From Cyanophora paradoxa (lineage: Eukaryota; Glaucocystophyceae; Cyanophorales; Cyanophoraceae): DNA of 64,000 bases. Under the pieces are notes generated by a model, which was not told the DNA's origin, searched no databases, and saw nothing but the letters and a program-made list of their open reading frames with translations. The position numbers and the translations under genes are program-made. Positions 42,068 to 52,303 of this stretch are shown here, piece after piece. Location: the NCBI GenBank assembly GCA_004431415.1, contig QPMI01000621.1, forward strand, positions 124,001 through 188,000, given 5' to 3'. Every line of letters begins with the position of its first letter. The stretch's first letter is position 1.

Positions 42068-43310
42068 CAGGCCTCTCGCCCCCTCGCTGAACCTCCTGCC
42101 CCGCCTCACCCGCCTCTCCGCGCTCTCCTTCGCGTGCGACTCGGCCCCCGAGTCCCTGCTGGACTCGATCCTGCGGTCCTGCCCCTCCCTCGCCCGCCTC
42201 CGCGTCCAGTCCGGGGAGAGCCTCTCGCCCGAGGCGGCGGCCCGCCTGGCGCCCCTCCTCGCCCGCCTCACGGACGTCGGACTGAGCACGCGGATTCCGA
42301 TCGCGGCCGTGGGGCCCCCCGCGCCCCCCGGACCCTTACCCCTCGAGCTCCTCACCCTCTCCTGCTCCCCCTCCCTCGCCAAGCTCGCCATCTACTCCGA
42401 CTCCGTCACTAACGCGCGTGTACCCCCTCCCTTCCATCCCCCCTCTTCGTTTGAACCGCCGGTCCTCCCTCCCTTTTACAGGTCTGCGTCCTTCGCTCGG
42501 CGCCGCGCTGGTCCTCCCTGCGCACGCTGCGGCTCTGCTCCCGCCACGTCACCGGCCCCGCCCTCATCGTGCGCCTCGGCCGTATACGTACCCGCCTTCT
42601 GTCCCCCCCCTGCTCACAGGCGTACTCACCGGCAGCACATGGCGCGCCACTGCAAGGCGCTGCGCACGCTCTCCATCGCGAACGCGGCCGTGTCCGACGC
42701 GGAGGCCGCCGCCGCCTTCGCCCCCTCGTGCGCCGGCGGCCCCTGTACCCCTCCCCCTCCTTCCCTCTTCTTCTTCGCTTAGCCGGAGCTCCGCAGCGTG
42801 CCGTGGACCGCCACCCTCACGCGGTACCCCCTCTATCCCCTTCCGGAGCCCTCCGCTCCCGTCCTAACCGGCGCCCAGGGTGGACCTGAGCGGGACGGGC
42901 GCCGGGGACGCCGCGCTGTCCGCCCTGGCGGGCGCCGTCGGCCCGCGCCTGAGGGGCCTATCCCTATACGACACCCGCGTCTCCGACCGCGCCGTCTGCA
43001 AGGTCCGCCCACGCCCTGTACCCCCTACCCGCCCCGCCCCACCACCGACCGCGGCCAGTGGGCGGAGGAGGGCCGGCTGGCTGGCCTGGAGTCGGCGAAC
43101 CTCTCGCGCACGGGCCTCGCGGACAGCGGGCTGGCCGCCCTCCTCGACGGCTGCCCCCGCCTCTGGTGAGCCGCCGCGCCGGTCCCGCATCTGAGCGAGC
43201 GCTCCGCTCAGCTGTCGTTGGCGCGCAGGCGGCTGTACGCGTTCGAGTGCCGGTACCTGGGGCCGGCCCTCGCCCGCGCCCGCTCCGTCCTCCCGTTCGT
43301 CGTCACCTGA
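41051..43310 (+). CDS. F-box/LRR protein, second gene
   Basis: The start MAGIDDLPGELLASILRRLH leads straight into an F-box (LISLSRVSRRWRDAVLQVCG). LRR exons follow: LGGLSSLVVEFAGFDAKALA and LHTLELNGCPAACFAK, then SSLRRLVLRRVDALPSAEVV, LSSLRVQGCWRLRGRGIAEL, LARLDLGLEYVRVTDAG, LTRLSALSFACDSAPESLL, LRTLRLCSRHVTGPALI, LRTLSIANAAVSDAEAAAAF, VDLSGTGAGDAALSALAG and LESANLSRTGLADSGLAAL. The last exon reads RRLYAFECRYLGPALARA and stops at 43310. This is an FBXL architecture: an SCF ubiquitin-ligase receptor with about ten LRRs. It has about ten introns, most beginning GTGCGC, GTCCGC or near GTACCC; one has a 30-base C run (42037-42066). It is not closely similar to the F-box gene at 28.6-31.9 kb. Confidence 0.85.
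42037..42066 (+). repeat. 30-base C run in an F-box intron
   Basis: An uninterrupted C run immediately before GCAG, so it takes the place of the polypyrimidine tract of the 3' splice site. Confidence 0.95.
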
Positions 43311-44025
43311 TTGCGGAGCCGGGAATCGAACTGCCGGAGCCCGGCCCCCGCGGAATCGGGAATTTTATTTTACGGAATCTGCACACTGCACACTGCACTG
43401 CACAGCCGCGCGCACGTCGCGGCCGACCGCGGCCTGAGCATCACAGGGGGGCACTAGCTGCGCATCCAGGTCGACGTCGACGTGTAACTGTCCTGGTAGC
43501 GAGGTGCAGGGCCTAGCTATACAGGCTAGGGCTAACCGCATTTGTTTATATCCAACAGCCACGAAAACGCAAGTGGGGTCAGGCCTAGGGCCGACGTCGA
43601 CTGGATGCAAGCACTCCGGAGGCCTAGCGCCGAAGTCAGAGTTGGCGGGGTACGTGTGCACAGTGAGTTCACCAACGACGTCGACGCCGGCGCCCGGCCC
43701 CAGCTTGGTGAGCTCAAACAAAACTTTAAAGCGCGCAGCTTCGACTCGCATCCAGCCAGCCGCAGCCGTCGGGTTGGTGGGCGCTCGTTCGAATTCCGAA
43801 CGGCCGTCGCTGGTCTCTAGCTACTTATACAAGCTTTTGCTCTACTTCGTCAGCCGCGGATCCTTCGGTGCTTGTGAGCTTGCTCGCGCGTTCGGAGTCT
43901 GGAGCGAATTGAAGAAGTGAGCACGAGGCATCCGTGTATCGCACGATCACCCAAGCAGTCCCGACAGCTTGTTCAGGCGTAGGACGGCCGGGCGTTGCCG
44001 GCGCCCAGCCGTTATCGCATCTCGG
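43311..44025. other. Intergenic region
   Basis: About 700 bases between two plus-strand genes. No gene is seen. The short palindromes (gtcgacgtcgac, aggcctaggc) common in this window occur here too. Confidence 0.5.
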
Positions 44026-44937
44026 ATGGCGCCGGCCGCGGGGGGACAGCGGCGAGCGGCACTGCTCCTCCTGGCGCTGCACGTGAGCGCGGCGTGGCTG
44101 GTGCTTCCCGCAGCTGCTCAGGTGGCGGAGGCCTTCCTCGGAAGGGGAGGGACGCCTGCGCGGGTCGCTGAGGGCCTCGCGGGCGCGGCGGCGGAGGCGG
44201 AGAATGGATCCGGCGCGGCGCATTCGTCTCTGGTCATGAAGCTCCTGCGGGGAACTCCGAGCCGGCTCCTAGGTCCCCTTGCCCCGCGTGCGCGGCCGCC
44301 CCGCCCCGCCCCGCCCCGCCGCGGCCCCGCAGTGGTCTTCTTGGGCGCCTCACGCCGCGCCCGGCGCAGCCGCCGGCGCCGCGCATCTCGATCCGCCGGC
44401 GACCGCTGCTGCAGGGCCCCACTCCACTCCCCGCCCGCCGGGTGCGCCGCCCCTGCAGCTGGCGCCCCCTACTCCCGCGGCTCCCTGACGGCGCCCCCGC
44501 AGCGCCCGGGGCACGTCGGGCCCCCAGGGACGCCCCAGACGGCTCGCTGGTCCCAGTGACCAACATCGAGGCCGAGCCGAGCCCCAGCCCGTCCGGCGGG
44601 CAGTCGGGCGGCAGCGCCCTCGGGGACGGCGCCATCGCGGTACCCCTCTTTGGTGGGGATGTCGTTCCACTGGGCTACACTAAACTTGAAAACTTCGCAG
44701 GCGATCGCCGTGGCGGGGGGCGCGTTGCTGGCGGCGGCGGCGATCCTCGCGGGGGTACTCTATTTCCGCTGGAAGCGCCGGGCGGCGCTGCTGTCTCTGG
44801 GGCGCCTCCGCCCGGCGAGCCTCGGGCCCGTGGAGTCGGACGAGAAGGGCGAGTCCGGACCCGCGGCCGAGCGCCCGCTCGCGGCCGGGGAGGAGCCGGT
44901 GAGGCCGCGGCCGGCCACCCTGCCCGTCATCCTGTAG
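44026..44937 (+). CDS. Type I single-pass membrane protein
   Basis: Exon 1 starts MAPAAGGQRRAALLLLALHV and continues SAAWLVLPAAAQ, a good signal peptide. The mature part begins VAEAFLGRGGTPARVAEGLA. Middle exons are Pro/Ala/Ser-rich and hard to place (44250-44560). SLVPVTNIEAEPSPSPSGGQ then joins, by a GTACCC...CGCAG intron (44640-44699), to AIAVAGGALLAAAAILAGVL, a membrane helix followed by YFRWKRR. The cytoplasmic tail is SLGRLRPASLGPVESDEKGE, ending ATLPVIL at 44937. The family is not recognised. A small receptor or adhesion protein is possible, but nothing in the sequence shows which. Confidence 0.55.
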
Positions 44938-45961
44938 CCAGGCGCGAGGACGTCGCCGCGCCCCGCTGCCAGGCTTGCCCGGCGAACTTTCTTTCAATTG
45001 CAGTTTGTTTCGCTTTCTTTGACACCATCCTTCGAAACATCGGCCCTCCCCGCATGAGCAGCCCTCAGTGAGAGCAGCTCCGCAGCTTAGCTAGCTCGGC
45101 CGCGTGCACCTGGTTAGCGCTCCCCGCGGCGCTAACTTAATGCTCCGGAGGCTTCATAGGAAAGCATGTACACGCGCTTCGAATTCACGATCACATGCGC
45201 ATGCTATCTTAATTATAAACGCGATGCACACGATCTCGATGGCATACCTCCCGCGCGCGGGTCGTTCGGACCTGCGGGCCGTCGGCGGCGTTGCCGCCGT
45301 CGCACGAATAGGCGTACGCGTCACGGCGGGCCCCGGTCCACGCGCGTCACGCGCGCGCGCGCGCCAGTGTACAGAGCTGCCCGCTGCTCCGCGCGCGCCA
45401 GCGGTAGGTATATATCACGATCATATATCTACGTATATGTATAGCTGCGGCTAGCTAGTGCCGCGCGCCTTGCCATTGCCTAATCATCGGATGCGCCAGA
45501 TGCTGACATATGCATGTAGCGCGGCCGCGTGCGGGCCGCGCGCGCGCGCCGCGCGCGGATCATTGGATGTGCACGTAGCTACCGCGGCCGCGCGAGGTGC
45601 TCGTAGCTGTAGCTAGCGCCGCGCGCGGCGCTGACTTCATGCGCACGAGGCCCATGGATACATGCGCTTCAGACTGATGATCAGTGATCGCATACTATCC
45701 TAGACGCGCGCGATGCACACGACCGTACGCGTACCTCGATCGCGATGGCATGCGCATGCCTCCGCTGATTATGAGCATCGGACAAGATGCGCAGACGTAC
45801 CCCAAGGGACGATTCGATCTGTTACCCCTTCCCCGAATGTCCCCCCCGCCAGCCGGAGATGCGACCCTACGCGATTCACTTGGTCAGCCGGACTTGGACA
45901 CTCCATCTCTGCGAAGCTCGGCAGTAGGGAGCGCATTCCTTTTGCAACGAGGGCGTCAACC
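44938..45961. repeat. Intergenic region with an old direct repeat of about 130 bases
   Basis: 45128-45250 and 45625-45762 share ordered blocks: gcggcgctaacttaatgc/gcggcgctgacttcatgc, catgtacacgcgcttc/gatacatgcgcttca, gctatcttaatt/actatcctaga, gcgatgcacacgatc/gcgatgcacacgacc and tcgatggcat/gcgatggcat. They are in the same orientation about 500 bases apart and flank a palindrome-rich stretch. No gene is seen. The spacing is compatible with a solo pair of small terminal repeats or a simple duplication. Confidence 0.5.
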
Positions 45962-47508
45962 ATGAAGGCGTCCGCAGCTATCCTCCTCCTCCTCGCGTTC
46001 GCCGGCCTCGCCGCCGCGGCGCGCTACGAGTTCCAGGGTGCGCCGGCAGCGATCGCGAACTTTGGCGGCGCCGTAGCTTTGCTAACGTCGCCTCCCCGCA
46101 GGCGTGTACCTGTGCGTCGCTGGCCGGCGCCCGCCGCCCCCTGCGCCCCATCGCCCGCTAACCTTGGGTTGCGTCTGTTCGCGTCCGCCTTCCTCCGCCA
46201 TGATAGGGTGCGTCCAGCTGCTATCCAGGCTTTATAGGCCAAGGTTGCTCCGCTGACGCGGCCGGCGCTGCGCCCGATCGCAGGACTTCTATGACAACCC
46301 AACTTGCTCTGTCCCCAGCGATCCCGCCGCGAAGGCTGCGTCCAAGCAGCACCTGTGGTCATTCTCGTACGAGTGGTGAGTTCTGGGCGCTCGCAGAGAA
46401 CGCTGGTCGGGGCGGCGAATGATAGGGCGCCACCGCAGGCCCATGATGGAGCCCGGCGAGGGCCGGGACACGTGGGAGTATGGCATCACGCCTGCGGACG
46501 CCACTGACCCTCTGAACGTCCCCGGCAAGAAAACGATCGACGACTGCAACTACAACGGCAAGACCAAGACGCCCACCCTCTCCGGCCGCTGGTGAGCAGG
46601 GTTCGGTGCACGCCGGCCAGCCGTGTGCAGTATTCTTATCATCCCGGCCGTAGCGTTTCCACCCTGGGCGCGATCGGCGAGGCGAACAAGAACAACTTTT
46701 ACCGCTGGGGCGCGGACAAGCCCTCGGGCCACGCGCAGGACAAGTACTGTGCGCACTGGCGATTTTTGCACCAGCGCTATCTAGAATGTAGCTCCTGCTC
46801 ACCATCGCTCCCGCAGCCCAGTGGAAGCACGAGCCGTACATTCAGGTCACCTGCCTGGACGCCAAAGGCAACAAGATGGCGGTCGAGGACGTGCGCCGCC
46901 CAGCACTGCTGCTGCGCTTCCGACGCCGTCTCCCTCGCTGACTGGGCCTGGATCGCCCGCAGGAGAGCACCTGGGCCACGACGTCGGTGACCGTGTCGGT
47001 GTTTGCGGGCTATGACGAGAAGAACAAGGGCCTTGGCACCCGCAAGCAGTCGGGCAACGAGTACACCTCGTCCGAGCCCAAGTGGGCCGGCAAGCTCGAC
47101 AGCGCCCCCGACAGCTGGAAGGGCGATGGCAAGGGCGCCAAGATCGGCGGCTCGAACGCTGTCGGCCGCTACCGCTGCTGCGCTGAGAACAACGGCAAGG
47201 CCTGCACCAAGTACGGCTGGGACTTCAAGCGCGACCAGGGCGGCGCCGTCATCTCCGAGAAGGACCGCTGCAAGACCATCACCAACGTGCCCGCTTTCTT
47301 CCCCGGCGTCTCCCCCGTCACCGGCATCGACTACGCGGTCTCCGGCAATACCTTCACGTGCGCCTCGGCCGGCTCTCGATCCTCGCGCCCGCGCCTGACG
47401 CCCGCCCGGCGCAGCGTGGCGCACAACAAGTGCGTCCCTGTGCCCAACTCCAGCACGCGGTGGGTCATCGCCCGGTGTCACATGGAGTGGCGTGAGAACC
47501 GCGCCTAA
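45962..47508 (+). CDS. Secreted Cys-rich protein, multi-exon
   Basis: MKASAAILLLLAFAGLAAAA is a signal peptide; RYEFQG then joins GVYLC across an intron (GTGCGCC...CGCAG). Later exons read DFYDNPTCSVPSDPAAKAAS, KQHLWSFSYEW and RRMMEPGEGRDTWEYGITPA; DATDPLNVPGKKTIDDCNYN; GAIGEANKNNFYRWGADKPS; AQWKHEPYIQVTCLDAKGNK. The last long exon reads TVSVFAGYDEKNKGLGTRKQ, KAKIGGSN-type Gly/Lys segments, AVGRYRCCAENNGKACTKYG, WDFKRDQGGAVISEKDRCK and HNKCVPVPNSSTRWVIARCH, ending WRENRA. Codon use is less extreme than in its neighbours, with frequent AAG, AAC and GAC, as in well-expressed genes. No family is recognised. It is probably extracellular and disulphide-bonded. Confidence 0.65.
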
Positions 47509-48065
47509 GCGGTCGACCGCCGCCCCGACGTCGACGTATGCTAGTGCTAGGCTTAACAATTAACTAGGCGTAGTCGCCCATATCCTAGTTTCAGCGTAGA
47601 TGCATTTCAGATAGTGTAGAGTTGCGCCCTTGCTTGTGTGACAGACCTGTCCCTGGGGATTTTTTCTCGCCTCCCCTTCGATGTGAGAATCATTTAATGA
47701 TATTAATGATATTTCGGTGAACATGGGACACTGTTTGGTCGACCTGAGCCCCGGGAACGGGTTTAGAATCCCCGCCGGGCCGGGATCCCCGCCCCTCTCG
47801 ACTCAGCTGCATAGACCGCGTCCAGCTGGCCGCCCGGCGGCCGGCCCTCGCGATCCGATGATCGGGCCTCATGATCAGCCTGCGGGGGGTGTGGGCCGGC
47901 GCGGTGTCACACGTGATATCGGTAGGCCGGTGTCACGCAGTGAGCACGTCGACGTCGCAGATCGATTTAAACCAGTTCGTGTTAAATTGGCCAATTAACA
48001 GCATTACCTAAGGCTAGTTAACTGCTCAAGCTCTGCTTTCAAACACTGCCTGCGGCGACTGCTTC
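47509..48065. other. Intergenic region between convergent genes
   Basis: It contains AT-rich stretches (47660-47720) that could be 3' untranslated sequence for the secreted protein gene, and a TGATCATGA word (47869). No gene is seen. Confidence 0.5.
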
Positions 48066-51000
48066 TTATGCCTCGGAATGTGTAGGCTTGAAACGGAACA
48101 TGCATGGAGACTCTGAGATGGATGCCGGCTCGCTCGACCCCGGCATCGGCGCCGGGCCGTCGCTCAGGAGAGGGCGAGGGGCGCGGGGCTCGGGATGATG
48201 TGCGAAAGAGAGTTCGCCATGTCGGGGCCTGCTCGCCCCGCCCCGCCTCAGAGGACGAAGCGGAGCGCGTAAAACGGTGAGCCGCGCACCCTCGAGCACG
48301 CGGGAGCGCTTCTTGGAGGCGGAGGAGGGGCTCGTCGGGATCGCCACCCCGTTCCCGTTCGTCGCCTGCGCCCCGCCCCGCGTGAGAGGGGCGCGCCCAA
48401 GGCGCGGGTGCTGTACGTCTACACGACCCCTTGGGCGGGGCAGGGCGGGGCGGGGCGGGGCGGGGCGGGGCGGGGCGGGGGCGTGCCTCGTGGGGCCGCT
48501 TGGAGACGAGGAGGAGGTTGTGCTCCTTCTTCGCCGCCTCCGCGCACTCCTTCACCATCTGAGGGGGCGTGAGAGGCGCGCGCGTGAGAGGGCGGCAGCC
48601 AGCGAGGTCGACGGCCCGGGGAGCCTAGCCGGCGCTGGAGCGGGAGAGGGGCCCCCTGGCCCTCCCAGCCCCTCCCCGGGCGGCACGGCCGGCGGCGGAG
48701 CCGAGACTGGAGCGGGAGAAGAGTCCCCTGGCCCTCGAGCTAGAGCCAGAGGTGGCGGAGGGGAGGGTACTACGGGGACGGATCCCCCGCCCCGGAGCGG
48801 GAGCTGGAGGTAGTCCGCGAGGAGCCCGGGCGGGCGCGACAAGTCCGCCCTAGCTAGCCCCCCCGGCCCCCCGCTAGCGCCAGAGCTAGGGCCAGAGCGC
48901 CCCGCCCCGCCCCTCCAGCTAGAGACAGCTAGAGACAGCAAGCAGAGCAGCAGCTAGAGACAGCGGAGGAGGCCCAGAGGCTCCGGGCCCGCCCCGCCCG
49001 CCCAGCCCCCCACTCGCCTCGAGGAAGGCGTCGATCTCGGCCTCCGTGTGGCTCCACGACGTCACGAAGCGGTAGTGGCCCGGGTTCTCCCTGCCGTAAA
49101 GGTCAGCGCCGGGTCTCCAGGGCGGCGGCAGGATTCCAGAGGGGCGGCGCGAGGCGCTTCTAGCTTCTTCTGGGCGGGGCCGCCGGGGGCGGGCGGGGCG
49201 GGACGGCGGCGGACCACCCCCTAGCGCTAGACTTCTTCTAGCCTCTTCTAGACTCGTTCAGGGCGTGGGTGGGCGGGGCGGGGCGGGACGGCGGGGGCGG
49301 ACCACTCGTAGAACTTGGGCCCGCGGGCGCGCAGGGCGTCCGCCAGCACCGACGGCATCTTCACGAAGATCTGAGGGGCCGGGGGGCGAGGGGGCCTCAG
49401 ACGAGATCCGGGGGAGGGGGACGGGGGGGTACGGGGCCGCGCCTCGTTGGCCATGACGGGGTGCAGGAGCTCCGCCAGGTCCGTCGCCAGCAGGCCCTGC
49501 CCAGCCAGGCCTTAGGGGCGACCAGGCGGGGCGAGGGGGGCAGAGCCGACCTTGACGAGGCGGTCGGCGAGGGCGTTGGCGGTGGAGGCGTTGCGGAGCC
49601 AGAGGCCGTCCTCCATGTACGCCAGGAACTGCGCCGAGAAGTACCGCGCCTGCGGGCGAGGAGGAGGTCAGAGCCGAGCCGAGCCGCGGGGAGGAGGTCA
49701 GAGCCGAGGGGAGGAGGTCTGCCGCGCGGTACAGCCGGGGCGAGCCAAGCCGCCCCGGCGCCAAGCCGCCCCGGCGCCAAGCTGCCCCCGCGCTCGCAAA
49801 GGGGGGTACGGCGGACCTTGGAGAAGAGCTGGCCGCCGCGCTTGTGGCGGTAGTCGAAGTCGTGCGCGAGGCCCTGCCCGCCCGGCCCGGCCCGGCGTCA
49901 GCGCGCCCGAGCTCTAGCTCCCCGAGCGAGAAGGCGAAGCCGGGCGATGGGGGCCAGGCAGACTAGGGGCCGGCGGCGGTGCGGGGCGGGGCGAGCGTGT
50001 GAGGCCAAGAGGGGAGGGGCGGCGGCGGAGCCAGGCGAAGACTAAGAGGGGCGGCCTGGTCGAAGAACCTGGTCGAAGAAGATGATGGCCTCCGCGGCGA
50101 GCGCCCCGTTCTTCGTCGCCCCGAAGCTGAGGAGGGGCCCGCCCCGTGAGGCCAGGCGCGGGGGCGGGGCGGGGGCGGGGGCGGGGCCGAGGAGAGAAGA
50201 GCGGCGGGGGCGAGGCCCCTGCAGCCCGGACTAGCTCTCCTAGCCCAGCGGGAGGGGGGCGGACCTGAGGATGTCGACGCCGCAGCGCCAGGTGACGTCG
50301 GCGGGGCTGCAGCCCAGCGCCGCGATGGCGTTCGCCAGCCGCGCCCCGTCCATGTGCACCTTTACTGCGGGGCCGGCGCTCAGACAAAGCTAGACGGAGG
50401 GGCGCCGGGGTGGTCTGGCGCGCGGGCGCACGGTTGTGCTTGTGGGCGATGGCGGAGAGCTCCTTCAGCTCGTCCAGGCTGTACACCGTCCTGCGTGCCC
50501 GGCGCGCTTAGCTTAGCTTGAGCTTGATTGGAGAGAGAGGGGAGGGGCCGGGGCGGGGGAGAGCTCGCACACACCCGCACTCGGTGCTCTGGGTGACCGT
50601 GATCGTCGCCGGCTTGTTGTGGTGCGGCCGGAACGAGAGCGCCTGCGCCGGCGGACCACGCGCGTGCGTAAGCGGCACGGCGGCTCGAGGCGCCGCTTGG
50701 CGGGCTTGCAGGCGCGGCGTAGCCTAGAGACCGGGAACTATCGAGGACATCACGGCGCAGCCTAGGCGGTCCCGCGCGCGCGCACCTGGCGGATCTTCTC
50801 CTCGAGGGTCGCGCAGCACATCTTGCCGTGCTTGCCCGGCACCAGCATCAGCTGCGCGCCGCCTGCCGGCGAGTCAGGCGGGACGGAAGAAGAAGAAGAA
50901 GAGCGGGAAGGAGGAGGAGGCACCGGTGAAGAGCTCGGGGGCGCCGCACTCGTCGATCTGGACGTGCGCGAGCTCGTGGCAGAAGATGTAGCCTGCGGCG

Positions 51001-51536
51001 GGGCGCGTGAGCGGCGCGAAAGGCGCGGGAAGCGCGCGAGTGCTCGCCGTAGCTCGGCGTCATCGCGGCCAGCGCCAGGGCGTTCGAAATCGTGCCCGTC
51101 GAGGTAAGGTAGAAATCGATCTTCGTCCTGCGATGGCGTCAGGGGGCCTCCCCGGTCCCCGGCGGCAGCAACTCACTCGAAGAACTCCTCGAAGCGCTTC
51201 CGCAGCTTGGCGCTCAGCTCGTCGGCACCGTACGGCTGCGCGCGGTTGTTCGCGAGCACGGAGCGGATACCCGCCGACGCGCGCGCACGTTCGAGCCGTC
51301 GTGTGCGTTCGCTGCCAACATAGCCTGCATGATGCTATCGGTGACCCCCGACGCCTGCGGGGCCCGTTAGACGCGCGGACGGCCGCGGCCAACGATCTTC
51401 CGGGACTCACATTGTCTGCGGGGGAAGGGGGCGGCGGCGGACGCGAACGAAGACAAGAGCACGTCAGCAGACGCGCGAGGGACGCTGCTGGACGGCTGGC
51501 GGACCTGACATAAAGTTGTAAGGCATCTTGCAGTCC
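48066..51536 (-). CDS. GLY1: Low-specificity L-threonine aldolase
   Basis: A PLP enzyme that cleaves L-threonine or allo-threonine to glycine and acetaldehyde. Exon 1 starts MPYNFMS at 51536. Joined exons give [136 protein letters not shown] and [17 protein letters not shown] with the PLP-binding Lys. [59 protein letters not shown] and [20 protein letters not shown] close the domain at about 49018. A further exon [20 protein letters not shown] and [17 protein letters not shown] extend the C-terminus; the true stop is uncertain. More than twelve introns are present, many with GGGGC-type repeats. Confidence 0.88.
48437..48483 (-). repeat. GGGGC pentanucleotide tandem repeat in an intron
   Basis: About nine copies of GGGGC on the plus strand (GCCCC on the coding strand) within an intron near the 3' end of the threonine aldolase gene. 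Confidence 0.9.
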
Positions 51537-52303
51537 TTCGGCTCAGGCGGGCGGTTTCTCGGGCGGTTGCTACTTGCGGACGCCGGTTGCAACGCTGCTT
51601 TTGAGTGCTCTGCTGCTGCTCTTCTGCTGCCGCGCGCCTCGTCTGCTGCTTGGCCTTTTGTCTCTGACGTCACGCAGGGCTACGTAGGAGATGATTCGAG
51701 TTGCGAACGCAGTAAACTCCTACCCCCTCCCTGCTGCGAGCCAGTGCGAGGCTAGCGCTGCAGCTCATGATCAGCGGCGCGGCTGTGTGCGAGCCAGTGT
51801 GAGCTCGAGCTCGAGCTCGAGGTGCCGCAGTGCGCGGCGCGCACGCTCCCTAGCTATAGCGCGGGCGGTGCACGTAATTAGCTAGCTAGCCGCTGAGCGC
51901 TGCTGTGCATTCAGCTGCGGCGTATTGCCGAGCACGTCGTAGTACTAATTTCATCTAGCGCTCCGAGATGACAAGATGACTTTCCCCTTGTACACATCAC
52001 GTTTTCACAAAAACGCTTGCGAACGGCCCCTACTTCCTGCTGCGGTTGATACTACGATTCATACCTAGTGCCCCACGGGGGGCGGGCGCCGACGCGCGTC
52101 TGCGCGGCGCCGGCGCCACAAAATCCAGAGATACATACGTCAAACTAGTGAGGGGGCCGCGGCCGCGCGGCGGCGCGCCGAGAGACGCGCCGCCGGGCCC
52201 GAGCCCGGCCCCGGAGGAGAAAGCCCAACTAACTCTCTTTATCTTAAATTAGCGAAAAGCCGGTCCGAAAGGACAAGCCGTGCCGCGCCACGGGCCTCGG
52301 GGC
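51537..52303. other. Intergenic region
   Basis: About 770 bases between the start of the threonine aldolase gene and the 3' end of the kinesin gene, both on the minus strand. It should hold the aldolase promoter and the kinesin 3' end. A gagctc run (51805-51825) and a TGATCATGA word (51765) are the only visible structures. No gene is seen. Confidence 0.5.

Noticed and set aside
48437-48483. Possible CRISPR or telomere-like array
   Set aside because: A simple GGGGC repeat without spacers, inside an intron; CRISPR arrays are not expected in eukaryotic nuclear DNA.
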